In this document: in pieces, positions 1-9,353 of the stretch | Numbering within the stretch: position 1 is the stretch's first letter | How the letters are laid out: each line of letters starts with the position of its first letter | Assembly (NCBI GenBank): GCA_022566315.1 | Contig: JADFJC010000014.1 | Span: 1 to 50,013 of the forward strand | Source of the DNA: Planctomycetota bacterium | GTDB lineage: Bacteria > Planctomycetota > Phycisphaerae > Sedimentisphaerales > Anaerobacaceae | Length of the DNA stretch: 50,013 nucleotides | Direction: 5' to 3' | Notes under the pieces: generated by a model | The model's input: the letters and a program-made list of their open reading frames with translations, nothing else | Told to the model about the DNA's origin: nothing | The model's database searches: none | Made by a program: the position numbers and the translations under genes

Positions 1-761
1 CGCGTGCACCGTTTGGGCCGGGACATTATCACTCGCCGGCAGGATTGTATAATGCTATGATTGCTCCGCTGATTCCGTATGAGATTGGTGGGGCTATATG
101 GTACCAGGGGGAATCTAACGCAAGCCGGGCCTATCAGTATCGCAAACTCTTTCCTGCAATGATAAAGAACTGGCGCAACGATTGGGGGCAGGGTGATTTT
201 CCTTTCCTTTTCGTGCAGTTGGCTAATTTTATGGCTATCGACCCTGAGCCGGCTGAGAGTATGTGGGCGGAGCTGCGCGAGGCCCAGTCGATGACGTTGG
301 CTTTGCCGAATACGGGGATGGCGGTGATTATAGATATTGGAGAGGCCAAGGACATACATCCGAAAAACAAGCAGGATGTCGGTAAGCGTTTGGCATTATG
401 GGCCTTGGCCAGGAGCTATGGAAAAAAGTTGGTATATTCCGGGCCGATTTACAAATCAATGAAAATCAAGGGTAATGAGATTATCCTGTACTTTGACCAT
501 GTCGGCGGTGGGCTTGTTGCGGCTTCAGATGGGCCATTGAAAGGTTTCGCAATTGCCGGGGCGGACCGCAAGTTCGTCTGGGCCGATGCAAAGATAAATG
601 GTGATAATATTATGGTTAGCAGCGGCGAAGTTTCCGCGCCTGTTGTTGTGCGTTACGCCTGGGCGGACAATCCTGTATGCAATCTCTATAACGAAGAGGG
701 GCTGCCGGCTTCTTCGTTCCGCACAGACAACTGGCCCGGTATTACCGTTGACAAAAAATAA
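1..761 (+). CDS. Sialate O-acetylesterase-like protein, C-terminal part (cut by window edge)
   Basis: This is an SGNH-type carbohydrate esterase that would remove O-acetyl groups from sialic acid or related sugars, probably outside the cytoplasm. The reading frame is open from base 3, so the true start lies upstream of the window. Family blocks visible are [12 protein letters not shown], the WYQGESN block that carries the oxyanion-hole Asn, and late [12 protein letters not shown], which supplies the catalytic Asp-x-His pair. A short beta-rich tail follows, ending [10 protein letters not shown]. The nucleophilic Ser and the signal peptide must lie off the window. argJ begins 35 bases downstream with no obvious link in function. 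Family assignment is confident; the exact sugar is not. Confidence 0.88.
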   Translation, partial: RAPFGPGHYHSPAGLYNAMIAPLIPYEIGGAIWYQGESNASRAYQYRKLFPAMIKNWRNDWGQGDFPFLFVQLANFMAIDPEPAESMWAELREAQSMTLALPNTGMAVIIDIGEAKDIHPKNKQDVGKRLALWALARSYGKKLVYSGPIYKSMKIKGNEIILYFDHVGGGLVAASDGPLKGFAIAGADRKFVWADAKINGDNIMVSSGEVSAPVVVRYAWADNPVCNLYNEEGLPASSFRTDNWPGITVDKK

Positions 762-796
762 GGCTTCACGAATTGGTTTTCCCAGACCGATAGGAT

Positions 797-2008
797 ATGG
801 CGAATAATACGATTACCGCACCTAAGGGTTTTTTAGCTGCCGGCTTGCATTGCGGCGTTAAGAAATCCGGCAAATCCGATTTGGCACTGCTTGCTTGTCC
901 AGCCGGTGCAAAAGCGGCGGCGGTTTTTACAACCAACAAGGTCGTCTCGGCGGCGGTACAGGTCTGCAAAAAACACGTTAAGAGCGCAAGTATATCGGCG
1001 GTGGTAGTCAATTCCGGTAATGCCAATACCTGTACCGGTAAGCGGGGCCTGGCTAATGCCGTCAAAATGTGTGCTGAGACTGCAAAGCGAATTGAGATTG
1101 ATCCACACAATGTGCTTATTGCATCAACCGGCATTATCGGGGAGCAGTTGCCGATTAAGAAAATTACCAGCGGCATTTTAAAGGCGGCGGCGAAGCTCTC
1201 AGCTTCATCTAAAGCGGGCCTGGATTTTGCAAAAGCGATAATGACAACCGACACCAGGCCGAAACAAGCCGTCCGCCGACTCGAAATATCCGGCGCTAAA
1301 GTAACGATAGCCGGAGCGGTCAAAGGGGCCGGTATGATTGCGCCGAATATGGCAACTACACTTTGCTTTATTACTACAGATGTAGCTATAACAAAGCCAT
1401 TGTTAGCCAAAGCATTGAAGTCTGCCATCGGCAATTCACTGAACAGGTTGACTGTTGACGGGCATCAAAGCACAAACGATACCGCGATAATTCTTGCTTC
1501 CGGCCTGGCGGGCAATGCCGAAAGAATCGGCATAGTAAGTCAGTGTCCGCGGTATAAAAGATTTGCCAACGCACTGGCTGAAGTTTGCGATGATTTAGCC
1601 AGACAGATGGCTCTCGATGCCGAAGGGGCAACGCGGATGTTTAAGGTAGTTGTCAAAGGTGCAGCGACAAAGGCTGATGCCGCAAAGGCCTGTAGGGCAA
1701 TAGCCGACTATCCGCTGGTAAAATGCGCAGTCAACGGCGGTGACCCCAACTGGGGCAGAATTATTTGTGCCGTCGGTTCGGCTGGCGTCAAGTTGAATCC
1801 GAATAAGCTCGCCTGTAAACTCGGGCCAATAACCGTTTTTAAGAACGGTACGCCGAGAAAATTTGACAAGAAAAAAGCGAGTAAGGTTGTTTCGCAAACC
1901 GAGCACACGATAACCGTGGATTTAGGTGTGGGGATGGCAAGCGATTTCTGTTACGGCTGCGATTTAAGTAAAGGCTATATAACGATTAACGCTGATTATC
2001 ACACATAA
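797..2008 (+). CDS. argJ: Bifunctional glutamate N-acetyltransferase / amino-acid acetyltransferase ArgJ
   Basis: ArgJ transfers the acetyl group of N-acetylornithine to glutamate, making the acetyl cycle of arginine synthesis in the cytoplasm. The 403-residue length is normal. The self-processing site is seen in GMIAPNMATTL: cleavage is expected between Ala186 and Thr187, and Thr187 becomes the nucleophile of the beta chain. Other family blocks are VVVNSGNANTCTG (about residues 70-81) and VNGGDPNWGRI near the C-terminus. Whether it also makes N-acetylglutamate from acetyl-CoA (bifunctional form) cannot be read from motifs alone. The ATG at 797 is the only sensible start. Other arg genes are not adjacent, although argS, a tRNA synthetase, lies nearby. 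Confidence 0.95.
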   Translation: MANNTITAPKGFLAAGLHCGVKKSGKSDLALLACPAGAKAAAVFTTNKVVSAAVQVCKKHVKSASISAVVVNSGNANTCTGKRGLANAVKMCAETAKRIEIDPHNVLIASTGIIGEQLPIKKITSGILKAAAKLSASSKAGLDFAKAIMTTDTRPKQAVRRLEISGAKVTIAGAVKGAGMIAPNMATTLCFITTDVAITKPLLAKALKSAIGNSLNRLTVDGHQSTNDTAIILASGLAGNAERIGIVSQCPRYKRFANALAEVCDDLARQMALDAEGATRMFKVVVKGAATKADAAKACRAIADYPLVKCAVNGGDPNWGRIICAVGSAGVKLNPNKLACKLGPITVFKNGTPRKFDKKKASKVVSQTEHTITVDLGVGMASDFCYGCDLSKGYITINADYHT

Positions 2009-2078
<70 letters not shown>

Positions 2079-2214
2079 TTGCGGAGTTTTGGCTTATTTT
2101 CGGTTTTCCCACAATAAAACAGTTGAAAAACCAATCCATTTAGTTAAACTGCGGGCAATTTTAAGCCTGTTATGCTGGTAGAGACAATGGTCAAACTCGA
2201 AAAGGAGTAAAAAA

Positions 2215-4629
2215 GTGAAAGTTGTTAAGAGTACTCTTGGATTTTTGGTGCCGAGTTTTGCCTTTAGTGCGGTGGCAATGGCGGCGGAAGGCGCCAATCC
2301 GGCTGAGATGGCAGGGATCCCGTGGAGCTGGTGGATTGCGCCGGTAGCGGCAGTGCTGGCGCTGGGATTTGCCTACTATTTCTATAAGAAAGTTATGGCT
2401 GCCCCCGAAGGCAATGAAAAAATGATTAGCATTGCCAACCATGTGCGAGAAGGGGCGTACGCGTATCTGTTCCGGCAGTACACCGTTGTCTCGCTTGTAT
2501 TTTTGATTCTTCTGGTGATCTTCGTGATCTGTGCTTATCTGGGTGTTCAAAACCCGTTTGTTCCGGTGGCATTTCTGACGGGTGGTTTTTTCAGCGGCCT
2601 GTGCGGTTTTTTGGGTATGAAGACGGCAACAAACGCCTCATCCCGTACCGCTCAGGGTGCCAGCGTGAGTTTGAATCGCGGCCTTCAGGTCGCCTTTCGT
2701 TCGGGTGCGGTTATGGGCCTGGTCGTTGTGGGCTTTGGCCTGCTGGATATTACGCTGTGGTATCTTATTCTTGATAAGATTGTTTACACTGCGGCAAATA
2801 TGGAAACGGGACTGAGATTTTTGGGATTGCAGCTTGTGCCCGAAGCTATGGACCCACATCATAAACTTGTAGAAATTACAACAACGATGATAACTTTTGG
2901 TATGGGCGCTTCGACTCAGGCCTTGTTTGCCCGTGTCGGCGGCGGAATTTTCACCAAAGCCGCAGACGTAGGAGCGGACTTAGTCGGTAAGCTCGAAGCC
3001 GGCATCCCGGAAGATGACCCCAGAAACCCGGCCACAATCGCTGACAACGTCGGCGACAACGTCGGTGACGTTGCCGGTATGGGCGCCGACCTGTACGAAA
3101 GTTACTGCGGCTCAATTCTTGCTACCGCGGCGCTTGGTGCGGCACTGCCGACAATGGCACTTGCTGCCCGGGGTATGGACCAGCTCAAGGCCGTTCTTGC
3201 TCCGATGCTTGTTGCGGGTATCGGTATTCTACTTTCGATTTTGGGTATCTTTATGGTTCGCTGCAAGGAGGACGCCAGCCAGAAGAACCTGCTTCGGGCG
3301 TTACTTTTTGGAACCCTCGGCAGTTCGGTCCTGATTATTCCCGCGGTGGCGGGCCTGGCCTGGGCCGGTTGGGTTACCTGGGGCATCTTCGGCTCGGTTA
3401 TTTCAGGCTTGGCTGCCGGCGTGCTGATAGGTCAGTTTACCGAATACTACACCTCTGACGAATACAGCCCGACACGAGGTATCGCCGAGCAGACAGAAAT
3501 GGGCGCTGCAACAACAATTATCGACGGTTTTGCAACCGGTATGTATTCAACAGGCCTGCCGGTAATAACGATTGTAATTGGCATTTTGTGTGCCTTTGGC
3601 TTTGCCGGTGGTTTCTCAAATATATCGATGGGGCTTTATGGTATCGGCTTCGCGGCGGTCGGAATGCTCTCCACGTTAGGCATTACTTTGGCGACCGACG
3701 CATACGGCCCGATTGCGGACAACGCCGGCGGCAATGCCGAGATGAGCGGCCTTGGGCCAGAGGTCAGAAAGAGAACCGATGCCCTCGACTCCTTAGGCAA
3801 TACTACGGCAGCAACGGGTAAGGGCTTTGCTATCGGTTCTGCCTCTTTGACGGCTATGGCACTTTTGGCGGCGTATCTCGAGGAGATTCGTATATGGATT
3901 GGCCGACTCGCATTAGAAAGTGCCGATGGAATATATCGCGTTGGTGAGGTGGCGTTTTCGGCTACGGATGGTGTTGCCGGCGCCATCAATGTCAAGACCG
4001 CCCCCATTATGGAATTCGTCAATGCCTATGAGCTCAATATTATGAATCCCAAGCTAATCAGCGGTATGTTCCTTGGCGCTATGATGGCCTTTGTGTTCTG
4101 TGCTATGACAATGAAGGCGGTCGGCAGGACCGCAGGGATTATGGTCAATGAGGTCCGGCGGCAGTTCAGGGAAATCGCCGGTATTATGGAAGGGACGGCC
4201 CAGCCCGATTATGCCCGCTGTGTTTCTATTTCCACACGCGGGGCACAAAGGGAGATGATTCTGCCTTCGCTGCTGGCCATTATCGTTCCTGTTTTAACGG
4301 GTCTGCTCCTTGGTGTGGCGGGTGTGATGGGACTTTTGGCAGGAGGGTTAACCTGTGGTTTTGTTCTTGCTATTACGCTCAACAACGCCGGCGGGGCCTG
4401 GGACAACGCAAAAAAATATATCGAAAAAGGCGCCCTCGGCGGTAAAGGCTCCGATGCACACAAGGCCGCCGTCATCGGCGACACAGTCGGCGACCCGTTC
4501 AAAGATACCTCGGGGCCGAGCCTGAATATTCTGATAAAGCTGATGACGATGGTTAGCGTGGTCTTCTCAGGCGTTATAGTAAAATTCGCCCCTGTTATCA
4601 GCGGCTGGCTTGGCCTCGGCGGCAAATAA
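2215..4629 (+). CDS. hppA: Membrane-bound proton/sodium-translocating pyrophosphatase
   Basis: This integral membrane enzyme hydrolyses PPi and pumps H+ or Na+ across the membrane. The signature [20 protein letters not shown] is intact, followed by the acidic [20 protein letters not shown] block and the C-terminal [15 protein letters not shown] block that bind Mg-PPi. In [11 protein letters not shown] the discriminating position is Ala, not Lys, which is the K+-dependent type. Which ion is pumped cannot be decided by eye. At 804 residues it is longer than most family members. The extra length is partly a signal-like N-terminal helix ending in AMA-AEG. The start is GTG at 2215, behind a clear AAGGAG. 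It probably forms a single-gene unit. Confidence 0.96.
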   Translation: MKVVKSTLGFLVPSFAFSAVAMAAEGANPAEMAGIPWSWWIAPVAAVLALGFAYYFYKKVMAAPEGNEKMISIANHVREGAYAYLFRQYTVVSLVFLILLVIFVICAYLGVQNPFVPVAFLTGGFFSGLCGFLGMKTATNASSRTAQGASVSLNRGLQVAFRSGAVMGLVVVGFGLLDITLWYLILDKIVYTAANMETGLRFLGLQLVPEAMDPHHKLVEITTTMITFGMGASTQALFARVGGGIFTKAADVGADLVGKLEAGIPEDDPRNPATIADNVGDNVGDVAGMGADLYESYCGSILATAALGAALPTMALAARGMDQLKAVLAPMLVAGIGILLSILGIFMVRCKEDASQKNLLRALLFGTLGSSVLIIPAVAGLAWAGWVTWGIFGSVISGLAAGVLIGQFTEYYTSDEYSPTRGIAEQTEMGAATTIIDGFATGMYSTGLPVITIVIGILCAFGFAGGFSNISMGLYGIGFAAVGMLSTLGITLATDAYGPIADNAGGNAEMSGLGPEVRKRTDALDSLGNTTAATGKGFAIGSASLTAMALLAAYLEEIRIWIGRLALESADGIYRVGEVAFSATDGVAGAINVKTAPIMEFVNAYELNIMNPKLISGMFLGAMMAFVFCAMTMKAVGRTAGIMVNEVRRQFREIAGIMEGTAQPDYARCVSISTRGAQREMILPSLLAIIVPVLTGLLLGVAGVMGLLAGGLTCGFVLAITLNNAGGAWDNAKKYIEKGALGGKGSDAHKAAVIGDTVGDPFKDTSGPSLNILIKLMTMVSVVFSGVIVKFAPVISGWLGLGGK

Positions 4630-4701
4630 AATTTGTATATGAGGTAGCCCATTTTTGCCGGAAAAAGAGACGGTGCCTGCTTGTTATTAAACACTCCTCA
4701 G

Positions 4702-4730
4702 TTGACATAACTGACTAATAAAGTTAATCT
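4702..4730 (+). promoter_or_regulatory. Candidate sigma-70 promoter ahead of rsfS
   Basis: TTGACA at 4702-4707 is followed after 17 bases by TAATCT at 4725-4730. Transcription would start near the foot of the hairpin at 4735, so the hairpin would lie at the very 5' end of the rsfS-argS transcript or would terminate the upstream gene. Inference from consensus only. Confidence 0.45.
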
Positions 4731-4734
4731 ATAA

Positions 4735-4761
4735 GGGTGGCCAAACGGGCCGCCCTTTTTT
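4735..4761 (+). terminator. Rho-independent terminator after the pyrophosphatase gene
   Basis: GGGTGGCC (4735-4742) pairs with GGCCGCCC (4748-4755), including one G-U pair, across a five-base loop. A run of six T follows. The position, about 105 bases after the hppA stop, fits termination of that gene. Confidence 0.75.
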
Positions 4762-4783
4762 ATTGAAGATGAGGACATAAGGT

Positions 4784-5209
4784 TTGACAAAAAAACGAAG
4801 TATGAAGGCAAAATCCATTAAAGATTCTACGACCGGGCACCGGCGGCGAAAAGAGAAGGTTGCTGACGCCACGAAGGCGTTTGCTCTGGCCGCAGCTAAG
4901 GTGGCGGCTGAGAGGCATTGCAGTGATATTACCGTTCTGGATTTGAGGGGCAAATCGCCTGCTACCGATTATTTTGTAATCGCCACCGGCACGAGCAATA
5001 GGCAAATGCGTACCGTTGCCGATGAAATCTGTGAAGCTGCGAAAGAACAAGGTCTGAAGCGCTTCGGCCGGGCCGGCTATGAACAGGCACGCTGGATTTT
5101 GCTCGACTATGTTGACGTCGTAATACATATCTTTGACAGCGAATACCGTGACTACTACGACTTGGAATTACTCTGGGGCGACGCAGAGAGATTGACTATT
5201 GACAATTGA
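4784..5209 (+). CDS. rsfS: Ribosomal silencing factor RsfS
   Basis: RsfS binds ribosomal protein L14 and blocks joining of the subunits when nutrients are short. The family core is clear: ITVLDLRGKSPATDYFVIATG, then SNRQMRTVADEI, and finally DVVIHIFDSEYRDYYDLELLWGDA. The product is 141 residues from a TTG start at 4784, which lies eight bases after GAGGA; the alternative ATG at 4802 has no good ribosome site. The basic N-terminal extension (KKRSMKAKSIKDS) is not part of the family core. The last codons and the TGA stop lie inside a 7-bp repeat array, so the tail residues LTIDN are repeat-encoded. The arginyl-tRNA synthetase gene starts 21 bases downstream. Confidence 0.92.
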   Translation: MTKKRSMKAKSIKDSTTGHRRRKEKVADATKAFALAAAKVAAERHCSDITVLDLRGKSPATDYFVIATGTSNRQMRTVADEICEAAKEQGLKRFGRAGYEQARWILLDYVDVVIHIFDSEYRDYYDLELLWGDAERLTIDN

Positions 5210-5232
5210 CTATTGATTATTGGATATTTGAT
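5191..5232. repeat. 7-bp tandem array (ATTGACT type) across the rsfS/argS junction
   Basis: Six heptamers in phase: ATTGACT, ATTGACA, ATTGACT, ATTGATT, ATTGGAT, ATTTGAT. The array holds the rsfS stop codon and runs up to the argS ATG, whose first two bases are the last two bases of the sixth unit. Confidence 0.9.
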
Positions 5233-7027
5233 GAAGCCAACTATTGCCATACTCGAAGAAAGAATTAGTGCCGCGATGGTTGCTGCTGTGGGGCGCGATG
5301 ATTGTGCGGCTATAGTACGACCTTCCACCGACCCTAAGTTCGGCGATTATCAGGCCAACGGTGTAATGGCATTAGCAAAAAAGGTCAAGACCAATCCCCG
5401 CAAACTTGCCGAAGAGGTAGTGAAGAATTTGGACCTCGATGATATTTGCGAGCCGCCGGAAGTTGCAGGCCCGGGTTTTATAAACTTACGGCTGAAACCT
5501 GAATTTTTAGCCGACAGATTACTTGAAATCAACAAGACCTCTGCCAATCTTGGCATAGATAAGGCCGCTGTACCGAAGACTATTGTTGTCGATTTTTCCA
5601 GCCCGAACATTGCCAAGCAAATGCACGTCGGCCATCTGCGAAGCACCATCATCGGCGATTGTATCTGCCGAATACTCAAATTCCTCGGCCACAACGTCAT
5701 CCGTCAAAACCACATCGGCGACTGGGGTACACAATTCGGAATGCTTTGTGCTTTGTTTAGAGACAAAACAACTGCTGAAGATATTGAAGAGTTTAAGAAA
5801 ATAGAAGATGAATGGCTCTCAGACGATGAAATTCTAAAAGACATAGAAGCTTTTTATCGAGAAGCAAAGCAAAAATATGATTCTGATGAGGACTTTGCTG
5901 CAGACGCCCGAGATGCGATTGCCGGTCTCCAAAAAGGTCAAGAATACTGGAAAAAGTACTGGCAAGCTATTGTTGGAGTATCAGAATCGCACTACATGGA
6001 AATCTATAGGAATTTAGGTGTTACGTTAAGAGACAAGGATATACGGGGCGAAAGTGCGTACAACGATGACTTACCCGTAGTTGTTGATGAGTTGAAAGAA
6101 GCAGGTCTGGCCAAAGAATCCGACGGGGCAATATGTGTCTTCCCCGAGGGGTTTAAGAACAAAGAGGGCGACCCATTGCCGTTTATTATTTGCAAGTCTG
6201 ATGGGGCGTATCTTTATGCAACTACGGATTTGGCGGCTTTGCGATATCGGGTGAATGAGCTAAAAGCGAATGCTATCATTTATGTTACCGATGCCCGGCA
6301 AAAGCTGCATTTTGAGATGCTGTTTGCGGTTGCGAAAATGGCCAAATGGGTCAGCGATGATATTGAGCTTTCGCACGTTATGTTCGGCAGTGTTTTAGGT
6401 GAGGATGGTACGCCGTTAAAGACACGCTCCGGCGAAAATGTAAAATTAAAAGAGCTGCTTGATGAGGCGGTTGAACGCGCAAAGTCGGTAGTAGAAGAAA
6501 AGAACCCAAATTTTTCCGAAGACAAGAAAAAGCAAATCGCCAAAGCTGTCGGGGTTGGTGCCGTCAAATACGCGGATTACTCCAACAACCGGACGAGCGA
6601 CTATGTATTCAGCTTTGACAAGATGCTGGCAATGGACGGCAACACCGCCCCGTATATGCAGTACGCATACGCCCGCATAAAATCCATCGAGAGAAAGGCA
6701 CAGACCAAAGATGTGGATATTGAAGATGAGCTTGCCGGCCTGCAAACTCTGAATTTGACCGAACCGGCTGAACTGGACCTGGCAAAATACCTTATTCGTT
6801 ATGGCGAAGCGATACAGGCCGCCATTGCAGATTATAGGCCGAACTACCTGACCGCCTATCTTTATGAGCTTGCGCAGAAGTTCAGCGCGTTTTATACGAA
6901 TTGTCCTGTCTTGAAGGCCGAGCCGGGCAAAAGGCCGACCAGACTTTTGCTTTGTGATTTAACCGCAAAGACTATCAAACACGGCCTAAGTGAGCTGTTG
7001 GGCATCGAAGTTGTCGAACAAATGTGA
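5231..7027 (+). CDS. argS: Arginyl-tRNA synthetase
   Basis: This class I synthetase charges tRNA-Arg in the cytoplasm. The N-terminal domain has the DYQANGVMALAK block. The HIGH-type motif is HVGH at residues 132-135, within SPNIAKQMHVGHLRSTIIGD. The KMSKS loop is replaced by the arginyl form GTPLKTRSGENVKL. The DALR anticodon-binding domain ends the protein. It has 598 residues, a normal length, with a charged insertion around residues 185-255 that is somewhat variable in the family. The ATG at 5231 is preferred: upstream codons in this frame are made of the heptamer array. No strong Shine-Dalgarno precedes it, so coupling to rsfS is possible. Confidence 0.96.
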   Translation: MKPTIAILEERISAAMVAAVGRDDCAAIVRPSTDPKFGDYQANGVMALAKKVKTNPRKLAEEVVKNLDLDDICEPPEVAGPGFINLRLKPEFLADRLLEINKTSANLGIDKAAVPKTIVVDFSSPNIAKQMHVGHLRSTIIGDCICRILKFLGHNVIRQNHIGDWGTQFGMLCALFRDKTTAEDIEEFKKIEDEWLSDDEILKDIEAFYREAKQKYDSDEDFAADARDAIAGLQKGQEYWKKYWQAIVGVSESHYMEIYRNLGVTLRDKDIRGESAYNDDLPVVVDELKEAGLAKESDGAICVFPEGFKNKEGDPLPFIICKSDGAYLYATTDLAALRYRVNELKANAIIYVTDARQKLHFEMLFAVAKMAKWVSDDIELSHVMFGSVLGEDGTPLKTRSGENVKLKELLDEAVERAKSVVEEKNPNFSEDKKKQIAKAVGVGAVKYADYSNNRTSDYVFSFDKMLAMDGNTAPYMQYAYARIKSIERKAQTKDVDIEDELAGLQTLNLTEPAELDLAKYLIRYGEAIQAAIADYRPNYLTAYLYELAQKFSAFYTNCPVLKAEPGKRPTRLLLCDLTAKTIKHGLSELLGIEVVEQM

Positions 7028-7036
7028 GAGGTAATA

Positions 7037-7447
7037 ATGAAAATCGTTCAGGAAGAATTCCGCGTAAGCACTAAAAGTCGTAACCAGATGATTGACATCA
7101 CAAGCCAGGTTCGCTCATTTGTCAGTCAATCAGGTATTAGTAACGGTGATGTAATAGTTTATTGCCCTCACACAACGGCGGCAATTACCATAAACGAAAA
7201 CGCCGACCCTTCTGTGCCGCACGATATACTTTTGACTCTGGAGGAATTGCTGCCCCATCATCGCCCGGGCTATCGACATTCTGAGGGCAATTCAGATGCA
7301 CACTGTAAAAGCTCTTTGATTGGCTGTAGCGAACAAATCCTGATAAAGGACAAATCTCTGAACCTCGGCACCTGGCAGGGTATTTTTTTCTGTGAATTTG
7401 ACGGCCCACGCAGCAGAAAGGTAATAGTACAAATCCGCGGTGAGTAG
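7037..7447 (+). CDS. YjbQ / UPF0047 family protein
   Basis: This small cytoplasmic protein belongs to the YjbQ family, annotated in places as a secondary thiamine-phosphate synthase. Family signatures are CPHTTAAITINENADPSV, then HSEGNSDAHCKSSLIG with the conserved His residues, and LGTWQGIFFCEFDGPR. The 136 residues match the usual length. The ATG at 7037 follows GAGAGGT and lies nine bases after the argS stop, so the two genes are probably cotranscribed. The cellular role of the family remains loosely defined; no thiamine gene is adjacent. Confidence 0.92.
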   Translation: MKIVQEEFRVSTKSRNQMIDITSQVRSFVSQSGISNGDVIVYCPHTTAAITINENADPSVPHDILLTLEELLPHHRPGYRHSEGNSDAHCKSSLIGCSEQILIKDKSLNLGTWQGIFFCEFDGPRSRKVIVQIRGE

Positions 7448-7542
7448 CCTTACAAACCAAAAATGGGCTACAAAGCAATTCTTTCCGGGTTTCTCTCGCG
7501 TACCATAAAATTTGTCAGATTGGCCAAAAAATTTCAAAAAAC

Positions 7543-7574
7543 ACTGAACCCTGTAGTAAGGTACGGGTAGTAAA
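7543..7574 (+). promoter_or_regulatory. MerR-type operator/promoter of the metal operon
   Basis: The imperfect dyad ACCCTGTAG-TAA-GGTACGGGT spans 7548-7568. It resembles MerR/PbrR/CadR operators. A -35-like CTGAAC (7544-7549) and a -10-like TAGTAA or AGTAAA (7568-7574) flank it with a spacer of 18-19 bases, the lengthened spacing that MerR regulators untwist. It lies 82 bases before merR and on the same strand, so the operon is likely autoregulated. Confidence 0.7.
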
Positions 7575-7655
7575 CAGTAACGAAAGGGCTGATTGGGCTT
7601 TTGCGAACGATGTTTAGCCCCAAAACCATTAACCTATAAGAAAGGAGCCGAAACA

Positions 7656-8066
7656 ATGAAAGCTCTTAGTATTGGACAGGTTGCTCGCCAGGCCGGGTTT
7701 GGGGTTGAGACCGTGCGATTTTATGAGCGGCAGGGACTTCTCGAAAAGCCGCCTCGAAAAGAATCCGGCTACCGGCAATATCCTCCGGAGGCCGTTTCGC
7801 GCCTTCATTTTATCAAAAAGGCCAAAGAAGTCGGATTCTCCCTCAAGGAAATTAAAGAGCTGCTCTTGCTGCGCCTGGATTCGGCTGCAACCTGTCAGGA
7901 TGTCAGGAGCCGTGCAGAGGCAAAGATTCTCGACATCAAGCAAAAAATTCAAGCCCTGACAAGGATGAAACAGGCCCTAACGGATTTGACGAAGGCCTGT
8001 AGTGGACGGGGCAGTGTGAGCGAATGTCCAATATTACAGTCGTTTGAAGAAAAAAAGGATTGGTGA
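7656..8066 (+). CDS. merR: MerR-family metal-responsive activator (Hg/Pb type)
   Basis: This cytoplasmic regulator bends its operator to activate transcription when it binds a soft metal. The N-terminal winged helix reads LSIGQVARQAGFGVETVRFYER. A long dimerisation helix follows. The three metal-binding cysteines are Cys80, Cys115 and Cys124. Their spacing (35 and 9) equals that of Tn501 MerR (Cys82/117/126), and also that of PbrR. The ATG at 7656 follows AAAGGAG, giving 136 residues; an upstream in-frame start at 7593 lacks such a site. The gene overlaps the next start by one base (TGATG), so translation is coupled. Mercury is the favoured inducer because of the MerT/MerP domains downstream, but lead is not excluded. 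Confidence 0.9.
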   Translation: MKALSIGQVARQAGFGVETVRFYERQGLLEKPPRKESGYRQYPPEAVSRLHFIKKAKEVGFSLKEIKELLLLRLDSAATCQDVRSRAEAKILDIKQKIQALTRMKQALTDLTKACSGRGSVSECPILQSFEEKKDW

Positions 8067-8482
8067 TGATTTCCAAGAAAGAGAAACAAAAAAGGAGCTC
8101 TGTCAGGAAAGGGCGATTGATTAGTTTTCTGGCATTGTTTGCATCGGGCGGTACGCTGCTTTGTTGCGCTTTGCCGGCAGCGATTGCAGTGGTGGCCGGA
8201 GGTGCGGCAGTCGGGTCTTTGGTTGCAGCTTTTCCGTGGCTCGTCCCACTCTCACGCCACAAAGATTGGATCTTTCTTGCGACCGGTCTGATGCTTCTGC
8301 TGAACGGGATTTTGCTGTTTCGCCCTGAAGGAAAAGTCGCCTGCACAGTTACCGGTGGTGCCGGCTGCGAGGTAGCTGGCCACTTTACAAAAATCATGTT
8401 CTGGATTTCCATGGTGATTGTTGGAATCGGGGCATTTTTTGCTTATGCGATCGTGCCCATTCTTCGCTGGTTGGAGGCCTGA
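8066..8482 (+). CDS. MerT-like inner-membrane metal transport protein
   Basis: This 138-residue integral membrane protein has a basic cytoplasmic N-terminus and about four hydrophobic segments (roughly 18-32, 36-60, 68-86, 110-132). A vicinal Cys33-Cys34 pair sits in or beside the first membrane segment (LLCCALP), as in MerT. Cys93 and Cys101 lie in a loop, comparable to the second MerT cysteine pair. It would take Hg(II) from a periplasmic carrier into the cytoplasm. The start is ATG 8066, overlapping the merR stop, with AAAAGGA upstream. It is a divergent member, so the substrate is inferred from Cys placement and context; a MerC/MerF-like relation is also possible. Confidence 0.7.
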   Translation: MISKKEKQKRSSVRKGRLISFLALFASGGTLLCCALPAAIAVVAGGAAVGSLVAAFPWLVPLSRHKDWIFLATGLMLLLNGILLFRPEGKVACTVTGGAGCEVAGHFTKIMFWISMVIVGIGAFFAYAIVPILRWLEA

Positions 8483-8484
8483 CA

Positions 8485-9342
8485 ATGATACAGCGTGTAA
8501 CAAATGTTGAACGGTTTTATCGTAGTTGTTTGCCTGTGCTAACAGTGGTATTTTTTGTTATCGGCAGCTTTCCGAAACAAGTATTTGCACATGAGCCCGT
8601 TTTCAGTATCGGACCGGAGACAATATTCGAAGGTGGCTGGGGTATCGAAACTGAGTTTGAGTTCGATGATGCCGGAGACGGCAAGACTTCAACTTTGCAT
8701 TATGAAATCCTGTATGGTCTCACCAAGGACCTGTCATTAACATTAGAAATTCCTCAGGTATTGCGAAGTCGCGAAGGTCATATGACCGAGGATGGATTGG
8801 GGGATATCATGCTGCGTGGTAAGTACCAGTTATTTCGACGGGACACTCTGGGCGCTCAGGACAAAATCTCGGCAATCCTTGGGATAAAGTTTCCTACCGG
8901 TGATGAAGACGCAAAACCGAGACTGGGGACCGGCACGACCGATTTTTTGTTTGGCCTCTCTGCCGGCCATGAATCACGAACATGGTATCGATTTGCTACG
9001 TTACGGTATTTTCTGCGTACAAAGCATGACGGCTTTGGACCAGGAGATAAAATCTTTTATGATGTAACCATAGGGTATCGACCCTGGCGGCGCGAATACC
9101 TTCAATGGGACCTTGTAGGTTTACTGGAAATGAGTGGGGAGTATGAATTCGGCAGCGAGCTTGGTGGCAAAACAGTGCGTAACTCGGGCGGTAACACTAT
9201 ATGGCTGGGCCCGAGTTTACTTTTTTCCTACCGTAACATTATGGTCAAGGGGGGAATTCAAATGCCGGTCTATCAACAGTTGAAAGGCAATCAGGAACAC
9301 AACGATTTCAGGACGGTTTTTGCTATTGAATATCATTTTTAG
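8485..9342 (+). CDS. Outer-membrane beta-barrel protein of the metal operon
   Basis: A signal peptide (hydrophobic 15-30, cut near VFAHEP) is followed by alternating beta-strand sequence with many aromatic girdle residues, ending in EYHF with C-terminal Phe, as barrel proteins do. Segments such as LTLEIPQVLRSREGHMTEDG and GDIMLRGKYQLFRR resemble the MetA-pathway/transporter barrel family (Phenol_MetA_deg type). 285 residues. GGAGG precedes the ATG, two bases after the membrane-protein gene. Barrels are not part of classical mer operons. Here it could admit or release a metal complex, but this is inferred from position only. Confidence 0.72.
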   Translation: MIQRVTNVERFYRSCLPVLTVVFFVIGSFPKQVFAHEPVFSIGPETIFEGGWGIETEFEFDDAGDGKTSTLHYEILYGLTKDLSLTLEIPQVLRSREGHMTEDGLGDIMLRGKYQLFRRDTLGAQDKISAILGIKFPTGDEDAKPRLGTGTTDFLFGLSAGHESRTWYRFATLRYFLRTKHDGFGPGDKIFYDVTIGYRPWRREYLQWDLVGLLEMSGEYEFGSELGGKTVRNSGGNTIWLGPSLLFSYRNIMVKGGIQMPVYQQLKGNQEHNDFRTVFAIEYHF

Positions 9343-9353
9343 GAGATAAGAAA

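Noticed and set aside
766-1434. Long minus-strand open frame opposite argJ
   Set aside because: Antisense shadow of a clearly conserved gene; no ribosome site and no family match.
4209-4694. Long minus-strand open frame at the end of the pyrophosphatase gene
   Set aside because: Antisense to a conserved membrane domain; its residues mirror the codon pattern.
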